Below, in pieces: positions 25,501 through 36,634 of a stretch of DNA of 64,000 nt. The stretch is from Brachynemurus nebulosus (lineage: Eukaryota > Arthropoda > Insecta > Neuroptera > Myrmeleontidae). The position numbers and the translations under genes were made by a program. Numbering within the stretch: position 1 is the stretch's first letter; every line of letters starts with the position of its first letter. The stretch is from the NCBI GenBank assembly GCA_035578155.1, contig JAPWDM010000005.1, positions 48,688,954 to 48,752,953 of the forward strand. The letters run 5' to 3'. Below the pieces are notes generated by a model. That model searched no databases, was not told the DNA's origin, and was given only the letters and a program-made list of their open reading frames with translations.

Positions 25501-26221
25501 TTTACATCATTAGCCACGCTATCAGATACGGTGCCAATTTTAGTTTGTGGTGGACTATCGAAACGCTATTTAGTCCCTGGATGGAGATTAGGTTGGATTG
25601 TTATCCACGACAGAAATAATGCCTTTCAACAAGTACGAAAAGGTCTACAAGCGGTTAGTCAACGTTTAAACGGAAGTAACACTCTGGTACAAGGTGCCCT
25701 AAAAGATATTTTAACAAAAACATCCCACAATTTTTACACAGGACTGATAGAAACTCTTCACGTGAGTATGCATAACTCATTGGAAATAAAATTCGTTTCT
25801 AAACAATGTTATTTCAATAATTTTAGGAAAATGCTAAATTAGCATTCGAATTACTGAAACAAGCACCAGGACTTAAACCTATTATGCCACAAGGTGCTAT
25901 GTACATGATGGTAAAAGTAAATTTAGATTGCTTCCCACACTTTGTCGACGGTTTAAAATTTGTTACAGAACTGGTTCAAGAACAATCAGTATTTTGTCTA
26001 CCAGGAGAGGTAAATTCATTTAAATTCTTTGTACAAATCTATCTAGTATAGTATTAATAATTGATTGAATTTTTCAGTGTTTTAATTTTCCTGGTTACAT
26101 GCGCATTGTAATTACCGTTCCAGAAACATTACTTAAAGAAGCGTGCGTACGAATTACTGAATTTTGTATGAAATATTATGTACAAAATAAATTTATTAAA
26201 GATAATGACCATACATTATAA
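19539..26221 (+). CDS. TAT: Tyrosine aminotransferase
   Basis: Five exons: 19539-19701, 24884-25218, 25291-25761, 25827-26009 and 26078-26221, encoding 431 residues; phases 1, 0, 0, 0. This is a PLP-dependent class I aminotransferase that converts tyrosine and 2-oxoglutarate to 4-hydroxyphenylpyruvate and glutamate, the first step of tyrosine breakdown. Family blocks: SIGDPTIFGNL at the first junction, YNGYAPSAGYLEAREAVA, NPSNPCGSV at 193-201, ADEIYEHIVF (D224 and Y227 contact PLP in relatives), and GGLSKRYLVPGWRLGW with the Schiff-base lysine at K257. The C-terminus has the substrate-carboxylate arginine region (FNFPGYMRIV). The length is close to the human enzyme (454). The first intron (5.2 kb) is packed with MITEs. 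ATG 19539 is the first in-frame Met. Confidence 0.96.
20969..21240. mobile_element. hAT-like MITE in TAT intron 1
   Basis: The element begins CAGGGACGCAACAAC and ends GTTGTTGCGCCGCTG. It is flanked by CTTTTGAC (20961-20968) and CTTTTAAC (21241-21248), an 8-bp duplication with one mismatch. G/C-rich runs inside (GGGGAGTCC, GGATCCCCC, GACCCCCCTG) stand out from the AT-rich intron. Confidence 0.8.
22228..22574. mobile_element. hAT-like MITE with CTATCGATAG-rich ends in TAT intron 1
   Basis: The ends TAGTGATGGAGAACTATCGA and TCGATAGTTCTCCACCACTA are inverted. The subterminal regions are packed with ACTATCGATAG palindromes on both sides. The flanks ATACCTAT and GTACCTAC agree at 6 of 8 positions, an eroded duplication. 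Confidence 0.75.
23797..24610. mobile_element. 814-bp fold-back element in TAT intron 1 (GACGAGTTAACTCGTC family)
   Basis: The terminal arms run from CTTTAAATGATTAAGACGAG to its complement ending CATTTAAAG. About 350 bp on each side pair well, including the CAATATGGCGGCTCAAAATG block and its complement. Half-copies of the same family lie at 29695-30000 and 37952-38190. It has no coding capacity. Confidence 0.85.
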
Positions 26222-26833
26222 TAAAAAAATATGTATTTATTATAAATTTAGTTAAATAAATAATTCAACAATAAAATAAATTATAAATTGTAGCAATTTT
26301 TATTATGAAAAAGAATAAAGCCCGTATTTATTGCGTTAGATATCCTCTTATCACGCAAATAGTCATTAAAAACATATTTATTTAATAAATAAATTAATTT
26401 TTTAATCGGTACAAACAAAATTTTTGTCAAAATATTCGAAAAAATAAATTGTCAAAATCCATGTTTATTGAAGAAGGTTTTAATAAAATTCACTAAAAAC
26501 CCACTAAACAAGCTGAAGACAGTTAGGGATGGGCGATGTCGAAACATCGATGTTGAAAACGACCGTGAAAATTTGTAAAAGTTAATAAACTTTTTCGCTA
26601 CAGATTTTTTTAAATTTTTTTTTTACGTCAATGAGTATACTTTTGTCCAGCATACTGGACAAAGATTTAAACAAACGTTTATTTTAATTATAATTTTTAA
26701 TCTTACGTCTTTAAATAAGCGTAATTTAAAAATTCTAAATAATATTAAGTTTTTAATTATTTCCTACTAAAAAATCTTGTTAACATAACCTAAATTTGAC
26801 GTATAATACAATATATTGTACATCGGTAGTGAC
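26222..26833. other. TAT 3' flank and left part of an older repeat
   Basis: AATAAA motifs at about 26255-26275 follow the TAT stop and are likely polyadenylation signals. From about 26525, TTAGGGATGGGCGATGTCGA begins a repeat whose inverse (ATCGCCCATCCTTA) appears at about 30064-30077, so the P-type element was inserted into an older hAT-like copy. No clean target duplication flanks that outer copy. Confidence 0.55.
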
Positions 26834-27055
26834 CACGGATAATAGACTATAACGGTCGAAGCATTGAACAACGAACCAATCATATGGTAACTGCTTGTGT
26901 GACGTCAGTGATAGACCTAGTAGATACATAATACCCATTTATACATATTACATTATGATATTTTAGTTAATAACAATTGTGTTATAATTTCTCTGGGGTT
27001 ATAATAGTTTGTTGTTCTTATAATTTTTACTAATTTCTAAATATTATTATATAAG

Positions 27056-27207
<152 letters not shown>

Positions 27208-27409
27208 TATATTATATTTACGATATTTACTAAAAATCGTAATTACTTGCGTACTAAGCAAACACTTTAAAAAAATTCTGGTAATTGTAAGAGATAATGA
27301 TAGAAATATAGGAAGTTCGATTAATAATACATATAATTATGATATAAAATGACTTTATTAAATAAAATTTTATTTTTATTTTATTTATATTAATGTAACG
27401 TACAATTAA

Positions 27410-29250
27410 TTAAGTAACAATCTTTTTCATTTTTTTTGCCATTTTCCGCTGATTGTATCTATCTCCAATTTTTCTTTTCATACACTGCTGTTTTTGGTTT
27501 TGAATTTTATTGCTTAACCATTTCAATTTTATGTAAGTTCTTTGTAAAAAAAATGCATGAATAACTTCTTCGGGAATTGTGCACTGTTTTTTTGCCATTT
27601 CTACTAAACGTTTCACGCAATTTCTTCTTTTCAAATCGTTTTTATGATATTTTTTAAATAATTTTTCTAATTTTTTGGCCTGAAGAACCCAAGTATTACT
27701 TGGCTCAGTTAAGCCACCAAAGGATAAGTGTTGTATCCAATTGGGCATGCTGTAAATATGGTCTTCTTTGGATTCTTTTGTGTAACTACCCATGTCTGGA
27801 TACTTATCTTTAAATTTTCTTGCTATCCAACCGCAAAGGTAATGAAATCCATCGCTTTCGTTTTCTTTCATTGGAGATGTACTAGAAGTAGAAGAATCAC
27901 TGATGTCTGAAAAACTTTCGCATACTTCTGAAATCTCTAGGTTTTCGGTAGGAATATCAATATTCGCTTCTTTTAATACAGAAGATAATAAATATTCCTC
28001 AGTTGAAGTTGATATATTTTCTTCCATATTCAATTTTTCCTGGATCATTCCTGGGTTTTTACCTAACACAATCATCCTAATTCGGTAAATACATCATACC
28101 TCTAACCATCACCACTTGAAGTTGGGAATGAGGCCCAATAATTTCTGGACTAATGGACTTTATCATATTCATAAGTGGAATGTACTTTCATTTCATCAAA
28201 CTGAATCACTGCAATTTTTTCAAATGGAGTAAAATTCATCCCAGCAATTTCCATTAATCGTAATACATCTTTTAATACCCCCTGTTTAAAATTCAACTTA
28301 CTGGCCCACTTTACTAAAGTAGCAACATGTGGTAATGGATAATTTAAAGTATTTCTTAAATAAATGTAACATCTTTTACTAAGATATCTTAATGTAAAAG
28401 CCTTTGAAATATCTTCACTGCTCCATTTTATTTTCTTCTTTCCCTTCATAATTATTTCTCTCTGTGATTTACTAAACACTTGGCCTAAAAAAAATTCTTA
28501 AAATTATTTCAATAGAAAAATTATTTTTATAAATTATTTTACCTAACGTTTTTTCTAACTGCTCTCTATTGCGACACTCATTTTCAAACTTTTCTTGGAT
28601 ACTTCGTAAAGTTTGTTGAGTTTTTTCTAATTCTTTTTTCTGTTCCTTGTGAACATTTTGTAAAAACTGGTATTTTTTCTTTAAATCTTCATGTTCACAA
28701 AGCAATTTGTTGAATTTTTCATCAGCAGACAATTCTTGAGCCTGTTTTAAATTAGTTTTAGTACCCGATGGAATTGGTTCATTCTGAATAATTGGAGCTA
28801 CAATTTCTTGAACCAAAATTTTTTGTTGTCGTTTTGCCAATCGGTCTTCTCTTGTACATGTTTCATGGACGATACTTTCTTCACCTTTTCCCAACTGAAC
28901 TGGTTTAATCAGTTGAGATGGAATTGCTAAAATTAAAAGAAAATAATAATACTTGTTGTACATACTAAAATTTACTCCAGTTACTTACCATTACTTTTTA
29001 GCTTCCTTTTCAATTTCAAATTCAACAGCTCAGCTTTTAAATCTCTTTCAAAATCATCATCTTTAAAATGAATGCAACAAATGACACTTGTTTTGGGGTT
29101 CCATTTGTCTTTACGACGACAAGCATGTACCCATTCTTTAAAAGTATATTCATCTTTAGGGAAAGTATGATACGTTATTTCCAAATTTGCTGCTTTGGTT
29201 TTAACCAGACTATTGTTGCATATAGCTACCGCACATCTAGTTCCAGGCAT
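27410..29250 (-). pseudogene. P-type (THAP9-like) transposase, broken by a frameshift and internal deletion
   Basis: Exon 1 (29250-28989) encodes an N-terminal C2CH THAP zinc finger: MPGTRCAVAICNNS, the conserved HTFPKD, W-V-AC, and ICCIHF near residue 60. Exon 2 (28926-28543) is a charged coiled-coil linker. Exon 3 (from 28484) contains WSSEDISKAFTLRYLS, RNTLNYPLPHVATL and VIQFDEMKV, typical of P transposases. The frame stops at 28150, yet the next frame goes on with PEIIGPHSQLQVVMVRG, so a small indel broke it. Directly after, most of the catalytic core is missing. A separate C-terminal frame (28075-27410, about 221 aa) holds the family's tail with FHYLCGWIARKF and GGLTEPSN. It is not expected to make active transposase; a THAP-containing truncated product, which in Drosophila P elements can repress, is conceivable. 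Confidence 0.88.
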
Positions 29251-29694
29251 TTTCTATTATTAAAATTAAATATTGTTATTTATTACCATTATTACTTCGG
29301 TGTTACAATTTAAAATTATTTAACGAAATATACTTACGTTATCAAAAACAAATAACATAAATAATATTATTATGTATTTATCCACGTAGTTATCTTGATA
29401 AAGACGTTAAAAGCTTTTACAAACCACAAATTAAAATAAATTTTACTAACAACTGACAGATTACATTCGTTACATACGAAGAAATAAACGGAAAGTAGAT
29501 AAACGGCTCTAACGGTTTGGTACGTTTGGTACCTTTGGTACGTTGGGTCTATGAGTGACGTCACAATCCCTACCACAAAATTCAAATGCTTCGACCGTTA
29601 TAGTCTATTATCCGTGGGTAGTGACGAGGTTAAAATAGACATACAATAGCAATAATTCAAAATTTTCAATTTATTCTTTATTTAAATAATTAAA

Positions 29695-30020
29695 TCTTTA
29701 AATGATTACGACGATTTAACTCGTCCTGCAATATGGTGGCTCAAAATGTCGTGATATGTACATATTCACTGCTACAAGTGCCGCCATCTGTGACAGATTT
29801 TCCGAAATACGGTAATTTTCTAAATAATGTTTAATTTTATCAACATACTAATTAGTTTAGTATAATTTATATTTTGTAAATTCCTAAGGTCCACTTTTTT
29901 GATGTTGGGATCTTTGATTTTTTTTTCTTTTTTTGTAACCTTACGTATTATTATTATCACTGGCAGTAAAAAGTCCGGCATTTTGAGACAAAATGAAATG
30001 AAACAAAAATTTACTTGCGG
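29695..30020. repeat. Half-copy of the 814-bp fold-back family
   Basis: It starts CTTTAAATGATTACGACGAT and matches the left arm of 23797-24610 through the AGTAAAAAGTCCGGCATTTT segment. It then breaks into unrelated sequence. It has only one terminus. Confidence 0.75.
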
Positions 30021-30139
30021 CTCGACGATGTCATCGATGTTTCTTCAAAAAAAACATCGATTACTATCGCCCATCCTTAGGCCTGAAGTTATGTGCATGT
30101 AGCGTTCAGTGTTGCAATTTGCAATCGTTTACTTATAAT

Positions 30140-31410
30140 TATAGACCGGATGAAATAATTTTTCACAGGACCGGCTTAACGATTTCAGTGTAATACTGTT
30201 AGACTGTTTGTATTTATGTATGAGTCTGCTACAACAGCAATAACAAAATCCTGAAAATTTATTGAAATTCAACATAGAGAAGCAAAAACTTTTTAGAAAA
30301 ATTTTATTATGTGAGGTTTATATCAAAAATTAAAAGGGGCCCCAAATTTTGTTGAATTAAAGTTTTGCAATATTTATTTGTCTAACTAGCTGGCAGGTAC
30401 ATATAAAACAAAATTTATTGTCTTCTTTCCCACAGGCGGCTGTCTTTCAGTATCAATTGATAAACAAACTCCTTATCTCTTTTTAACTTTTTAAAAATTA
30501 ATATATGTACCTTGTTTACAATTTTTTAAAATTTTTAGTTTTCTACATAGGTACATACACATACAATGTACATCAAGCAATATTTAATCTAGTTGTACAT
30601 TTCATTCGAACGCATAAACAAAACATTTTGATGACATCGTACGTGTCGTACGTATAAATATGTACGTATGTATTATTTGTATTTAACCACAGATACTATT
30701 GATATTAGAATATCTGTATGGACCATACAATAGAAGTTTTTTAGATATAATTTTTTTGAAGCAAAATCGTCATATTTATTAACACCTTTTATAATCTACA
30801 AACACAGAATACCTACAAACTATCGATGGTAATGAATATTTTTTAATTTTTATGTGATTTTTGTTGTAATTTGAGAGTATTTATTAATAAATGTTCTAAA
30901 AATATTTATACTAACAAATATAACATCAGTTAATCTAGAAAAATTTTAAATCCCGTCTTGTTTAACCATCCATATTCGTCAACACTTTAGTCACTTTTCA
31001 TTTTCATATAGATTGTGTATATAAGTGTATTCCCACTATTTATTCAATGCTCAAAAGTATATACAAAAAAAATATTAGTTAGCAAAAATGAAATAAATAC
31101 CTACATAATATTTTATTAGATAACACATTATTAACGTTACATCTTTTTTTCTTAATATGTATACTTTTATTTGTGTATAGTTTGTTGGCAAGATATACTA
31201 GTTTTGTATGAACATTTTTTAAGGAAAAATTAGTAATATTTTCTAAAACATATTATGTTAATTCGATTTAATTTAATCAGTTTATGTATGTAGGTATGTA
31301 AAGGAACATTATTTGCTCTAGCAGACTCATACATAAATACAAACAGTCTAACAGTATTACACTGAAATCGTTAAGCCGGTCCTGTGAAAAATTATTTTAT
31401 CCGGACTATA
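30140..31410. mobile_element. 1.27-kb element with inverted ends and 8-bp target duplication
   Basis: CTTATAAT is repeated at 30132-30139 and 31411-31418. The ends are TATAGACCGG and CCGGACTATA; the arms pair over about 95 bp, including ACAGGACCGGCTTAACGATT on the left. The 1.1-kb middle has no open frame of note. It lies 130 bp upstream of the EMC4 start, so it may overlap its promoter. Confidence 0.88.
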
Positions 31411-31539
31411 CTTATAATGAATTTCAAAATCATATGTAGATAATTTCATAACCTAATAACTTTGACATACATTTGTCAAATTTTAAAAATTCACATTCGA
31501 CTTATTTAAATTTTTATCCAGTTTAGTATTTAAAAAAAA

Positions 31540-32127
31540 ATGACGGTTTCGAAGTCATCAGTACGACGTAATAAGTGGTCATTGGACTTTTCACAAAGGT
31601 AAATTTAAAAAGTTAACGCAACAATTATGTTATTATATTTTATGTAAAATTCATACAGGAGTAAAGACAAGAGTCCAATTGCTGAATTAAGTGCACCACC
31701 CGGCTACAGTACAGCAGCAAGTTTGGCTCATAGCGAAAAGTCAAAAGAATCTGATCCAAATCATCTAATCATAAAAAAATCGTGGGATCTTGCACTAGGT
31801 CCATTAAAACAAGTGCCTATGAATCTGTTCATTATGTACATGGCCGGAAATTCAATTTCAATTTTTCCAATGATGATGGTCGGTATGCTATTTGTGCGAC
31901 CGCTGAAAGCATTGTTCACGACACAGGCCACATTTAAAATGGTGGATGTTGGAAGTGCCACCGGACAAAAATTAGTGTATATTTTAGGAAACATTGTAAA
32001 CATTGGTCTAGCATTGTACAAATGTCAGAGTATGGGTCTATTGCCAACGCACGCCAGTGATTGGTTGGCATTTATTGAACCACAAATTCGAATGGAATAT
32101 TCTGGTGGTGGTTTTATTCTAATTTAA
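31540..32127 (+). CDS. EMC4: ER membrane protein complex subunit 4
   Basis: Two exons, 31540-31598 and 31659-32127 (phase 2), encode 175 residues. After a basic N-terminus and a short variable region, the protein carries the nearly invariant EMC4 core: [20 protein letters not shown], then [16 protein letters not shown], a middle ATFKM, and [20 protein letters not shown] with a C-terminal GGGF. The hydrophobic stretches around residues 85-110 and 130-150 are membrane segments. EMC4 is part of the ten-subunit insertase that places tail-anchored and multipass proteins in the ER membrane. Human EMC4 has 183 residues. An AATAAA at about 32147 is a fitting polyadenylation signal. EMC6 of the same complex lies 4.5 kb downstream on the other strand. 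Confidence 0.97.
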
Positions 32128-32421
32128 ATATTGTATTTTATGTTTAAATAAATTTATTAGTAAATTATCAGATGCCGTGTTTTCCTTTTTGAGAAAAAAA
32201 AAGTAATTATGCAGAAACACGGGCTCCACCTATTTTTGGCTCTAAAAAAACTAATGATCCGATTTTAGTGATTTTTTTTTTAAAATGTTCGTCGCTACGG
32301 CGGATTAATTAAAAAAAAATACTACAAATCGATACCGATACTGGAAATTCTTGGACACTGTCGTTAAATTTGAAAAAATTCAATTTTTTTAGATTTTCTT
32401 TTTTTTTATTTTGTATGTATG

Positions 32422-32585
32422 TGTGTCAAAGTCGAAGTATATTGTCAAAACTAACTAAACTAACCTAATCTTAACTAACCTCATCACCTAGTTTTTATAT
32501 CAAAGTTGAAGTATATTGTTAAAACTAACTAAACTAACCTAATCTTAACTAACCTCACCAGACTACCACCTAGTTTCTATATCAT
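32422..32585 (+). repeat. Tandem repeat of a 74-bp unit (site 1)
   Basis: Slightly more than two units, each containing CAAAGTCGAAGTATATTGTC and AACTAACTAAACTAACCTAA, with the same phase (starts at 32427 and 32501). The same unit is tandemly repeated at 37505-37700. Confidence 0.8.
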
Positions 32586-32776
32586 CTACTCTTACTTATT
32601 TTGATACATTTTACCAGAATATGCACTCAAATCACGGCGTTGAGGTAATCGTAGTCGTCAAAATTAAGTCAATTTTTCTAATTTGCACGCTCAATATTTC
32701 GAAAATGTAACGAGATGTCGATGTTTTTTATTCTTGTAAAAGTACTTACTTTGGTAAGTTTTACTAGACTATGCAC

Positions 32777-33359
32777 TAGAGATGAGCTAAACGGTTATTT
32801 TCTAATAACTGTTATTGCAATAACAGTTACTGAAAAATAATTGTTATTTATAACAGTTATTATAATAACTGGTATGGTATTTGGATATTTTTATTGTAAG
32901 ATATTCGATATGCGTATAAACGGTTCTGTTAGTGAAATATGCTCAGATCTATAATACTGACGGATACTAAATAATCTGCAATATCTGTTCAAATACTTGT
33001 CTATACAAGGATTTAGGCTTTATATACACAGTTTTAACAATTTTATGGATACAAAATTACAAATACAAATAGATAACTGTACAATAGACAATAGTTCATT
33101 TTTAAGGGTTTTTTAAATGTGCTACAATAGAAAATGTGTAACTTGCCTGGGGCGTTATTATTTTGGAATTCTCCGAAGGTGGTTAAAATAAATTACTGTG
33201 ATCCTTGCTTTCGAATATACTAATATTGACCAATATTATCGATATTTCGAAAGGAGTTATTTAAGTAACCAGTTACTGGGTATTCCAGTTATTGACGATA
33301 ACTGTTATCTTTCTATACTAGTTACAAAATAACAGTTATCGATATATCGATCATCTCAC
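32777..33359. mobile_element. Inverted-repeat element rich in AACTGTTATT motifs
   Basis: The left end TAGAGATGAGC and right end ATCATCTCA are weakly inverted. The next about 100 bp on each side are packed with AATAACTGTTATT and AACAGTTATT motifs that pair. The pattern resembles the CTATCGATAG-rich hAT-like element at 22228, but I find no clean target duplication. Confidence 0.5.
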
Positions 33360-33666
33360 ACACATAAACGCACACACAATAAATGACAAAAGAAAATTTG
33401 AAAAAATTGAATTTTGTCAAGTTCTAAAACAGTTTCCCAGCCTTTCCATTATCGGTATCGATTTGTAGTATTTTTTTTTTTTAATTAATCCACCGTAGCG
33501 ACGAACATTAAAAAAAAATCATTAAAATCGGATCATTAGTTTTTCTTTTAGAGCCAAAAAGAGATGGATTACCAAAAAAAAAAAAAAAACAGATTAGTAA
33601 TTAAAAATTATTTTTAATAAAAATAAAGTAGATATTGGTACAACAAAATTATTGAGCTAAATATAT

Positions 33667-35224
33667 TTAATCCCTTTTCTTCTTGTGCGCATCCGCCCAT
33701 TCTACAAATTTCTCCCATAATTTAACGGGATCATCAACCGGAGGAACCTGTAAAATGAAAAGGGCGCACTTATATCGTTTTCAGTATAAAAAATTCTACA
33801 AAAGGGATGAACTACACAAAATCTTACCACTATAAAAAGGACAGAAAGGGACCACTAAGTTTTTTTTTTTAAGGAAGAAGAAATTCAATGTTTAAATTTA
33901 AATGAATTATTGACATTTTTAATCAGTATACTTATATTTTTTTACTCTGACCCATCTGAACCACATCGGGGTGTAACTACAAAATTTTTAATTTTTTTAT
34001 ATGCAGTCTCCAAAGGGGTCTTAACGGGGTATTCAATCTATGATGAAAGAAATTTTATTTTAAATGTACAAAAGGCAAAATAGTAATTATTATATGGGCT
34101 TTTTCATTTAAAAGCAGCAAACATGGAAAAGTCAAGGTTTGAGATTTGTTTCATATTCACGTTATTTTATCTATCAAGAGCACTGAGTCAGAATATGGCA
34201 CTAGTTGTCCCAAATTAGCATTCGCTCCCGAGATATTTAGGTTACAGAATTGAAGCAAATAGCATAGTTTTTTGTAACTTTTTTAAAAAAATTGTTATAA
34301 CCTTAAAATGGCTAGTTCAAATTTCAAAATTTCATGGTACAATTTTCTCGGTACATACATTTCTCTAGTAAGTGTATTATTTATTACATTATATAGTGCT
34401 CTGTTATCACAGATTGTCAGTTTTTCTTGATTTTCACATTGATGCGATCAAAAGGCCACACGTTTCTTTTCATATATGGAAAGAGCATAGATTTTTGCAT
34501 AAAATGAGACCAAAATCATTCAAATACGTTAAGGCACTTTTGGTCCAGGGCTGTACAAAGTTGGAGTATTGTTAGGGGGAGGGAGGGTGAAATTATACAA
34601 TAAAAAAAAGTTTTTTCATTTTTAACCTATACTACAACATTTCTCCATTTCGCGTACCAATTTTCATAAAATTTGAGCTAGCCGTTTTAAAGTTATAACA
34701 ATTTTTTCAAAAAAGTTACAAAAAGCTATGCTATTTGCTTCAATTCTGTAACCTAAATATCTCGGGAGCGAATGTTAATTTGGGACAACTGGTGCCATAT
34801 TCTGACTCAGGGCTCTTGATAGATAAAATAACGTGAATATGAAACAAATCTGAAACCTTGACTTTTCCATGTTTGCTGCTTTTAATCGAAAAAGCCCATA
34901 TTTGTTTAATTTGCTTTACTTACATTGTATGTCTGTTGGATGTAAATTCCTGTGTAGACACCGGCGCCAAAGATTAACTGCAAAAATTTTTATTATTAAA
35001 ATAGTTACTTCTAAATTTTTAATTTAAACAAAATTATTTCTATAGTTAATAACTGTGTTTGGTAGCCTGGTTACGTAAAAATATTTTAAAAAAAACATAA
35101 CCTTCCAAATGTTATTTTCTTATATCAAATTAAATGATAAATTAAATTTTATTTTAAATGCAGCTAAATAATTGTTCTATTATAATAAAGATTAAAAATG
35201 TCTACATACCAATCCTTTTAGCAT
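33667..35224 (-). CDS. STMP1: Short transmembrane mitochondrial protein 1 homologue (49 aa)
   Basis: Three small exons on the minus strand: 35224-35210 (MLKGL), 34977-34924 and 33747-33667. All are phase 0 with good GT/AG sites, encoding 49 residues. The product is a single N-terminal hydrophobic helix (LIFGAGVYTGIYI) followed by QQTYNVPP and a charged C-terminal helix ending in HKKKRD. Size, order and the helix then Q-x-Y then P/D pattern match vertebrate STMP1 (47 aa), a mitochondrial inner-membrane micropeptide linked to respiratory complex function. The exons are too short for usual ORF thresholds. Intron 2 (33748-34923) contains an 808-bp fold-back element. The main uncertainty is whether a different 5' exon exists. 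Confidence 0.82.
34093..34900. mobile_element. 808-bp fold-back element inside STMP1 intron 2
   Basis: Two arms of about 220 bp (34093-34320 and 34675-34900) are inverted copies with few differences. They share ATGGGCTTTTTCATTTAAAA, TTGTCCCAAATTAGCATTCG and the CTCCCGAGATATTTAGG block. The ends ATATGGGCTTTTTC and GAAAAAGCCCATAT fit a TA target. It has no coding frame. Confidence 0.82.
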
Positions 35225-36118
35225 TTTTATACGAAGTTACTTCAAGTTCAAGTCCAACAGAAATGACAGACAAATTTTAACTTACTATCATTTTTGAAAT
35301 TTTTTCGAATGTAGGGGAAATTTTTGACATTTATTTATGATCATGTTTCTTACGTTTTCAAAACTTTTAAAAAATTATATTCTACATTTTTTCTCAGATA
35401 TTCAACTGGATCAATTATTTTTAATGCCTACATAATTAAAAGTGTGGTAAAATTATTCGAAAAATTGTAAAGCTTGTAAAGGGAGTTTTTGAGTACTTAG
35501 TAGCTTAGTATCTACTCTTGTTTTATTATATTATTTAAAATAAATTATATTGAAAAGCGATTACATACATAATTATGAAAATTAAAAATCAATCCTTTTC
35601 TTTAGTGTTCTCTTTGTGATGATGTTTGCAGAAGCATTCGAAACTAGTCAAACTTTGACTTTACATTTTTGATTCGTCTATGTTCTGATATATTTTTTTG
35701 CGGGTTTGTCGTTTACCTATTTAAAACTTTTTGTTTCTAAAATAAAATATAATTATGTATAAACAAGTCGGATATGTTTGGCATTAGAAGTTCATTCGAA
35801 ATTTAAGGTCCACATAATCAACTTCGCAGTACATATCCCCAAAAAAACAAATTTTTGGGCTGGATTTTATAAATTTCTTCCAAATTACATTGACGTTACT
35901 TCGATTGGTACCTTAATAAAGCCTATTATATATTTTATTCGCGAGATATTGCGCAGGAAAAAAGATCTATATCAGCAAACATTTAAGAAATTGTTTTATT
36001 AAATAATTAATTAACATACAATTCTTACAATAATATAAATTATATGTTTAGGTAATTAGTGCTCACTGAGTTTATAATAAACATTTTTTGAACATTTGCA
36101 AAATATAAGTGTTGATAC
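35225..36118. other. Region between STMP1 and EMC6, no gene recognised
   Basis: The open frame 35778-36002 (+) has no recognisable family and is AT-biased. The segment should contain the promoter of STMP1 (minus strand) at its left edge. I see nothing else supported. Confidence 0.45.
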
Positions 36119-36540
36119 CACAGACCAATGAAGATATTATATATTAGATAGACTAATTATAGAAATGTATAATTGAGGCAGCCAGTTATGATCAAGTTCC
36201 GACCTTAAAAGTATTCTGCAATATAGTAATGGATGGTATCCGTAGTAACGTTTTCAAATAATTATTGTAAAAATATAATATTGATAATAAAATTTTACTT
36301 TATTAAGAAAAAACTGCAAAATTTTGAAAGAAAAAAGTGGTATTCACTTTATTTTCAAAATACGTACGTATACAAATTATGTCCTGCAATAAATATAGTC
36401 GCATTTCCTCAAAAACTAACATTATATTATTTCATTAAAATTCACCCGTTTTAGCCTGTTACCTGCTTCAAGAAAAATGCCTAGAAACTGGCTTTACGCT
36501 TTGTCTAGTAGTATAATATAATAATGTTCATTGGTCTGTG
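36119..36540. mobile_element. 422-bp MITE with perfect 8-bp target duplication downstream of EMC6
   Basis: GTTGATAC occurs at 36111-36118 and 36541-36548. The ends CACAGACCAATGAA and TTCATTGGTCTGTG are inverted; adjacent AT-rich blocks pair further. It ends about 95 bp from the EMC6 stop codon, so it may supply part of that gene's 3' UTR or terminator region. Confidence 0.88.
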
Positions 36541-36634
36541 GTTGATACTTATTTTTGTAAATATTATTTATGAAATTGGTAAAAAACTGTTTCATTTCGA
36601 AACATTTTTTGTACCACTGTACTTGCAATTACAC

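Larger units (their letters stand above)
32222..33573. mobile_element. Fold-back repeat cluster between EMC4 and STMP1
   Basis: The outer arms 32222-32355 and 33435-33573 are inverted copies, sharing TTTTTGGCTCTAAAA, AACTAATGATCCGATTTTAG and the ACTACAAATCGATACCGATA segment. Between them are a 74-bp-unit tandem repeat (32422-32585) and a second inverted-repeat element (about 32777-33359) with AACTGTTATT-rich subterminal sequence. This is a nested arrangement; the outer target duplication is unclear. Confidence 0.65.
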
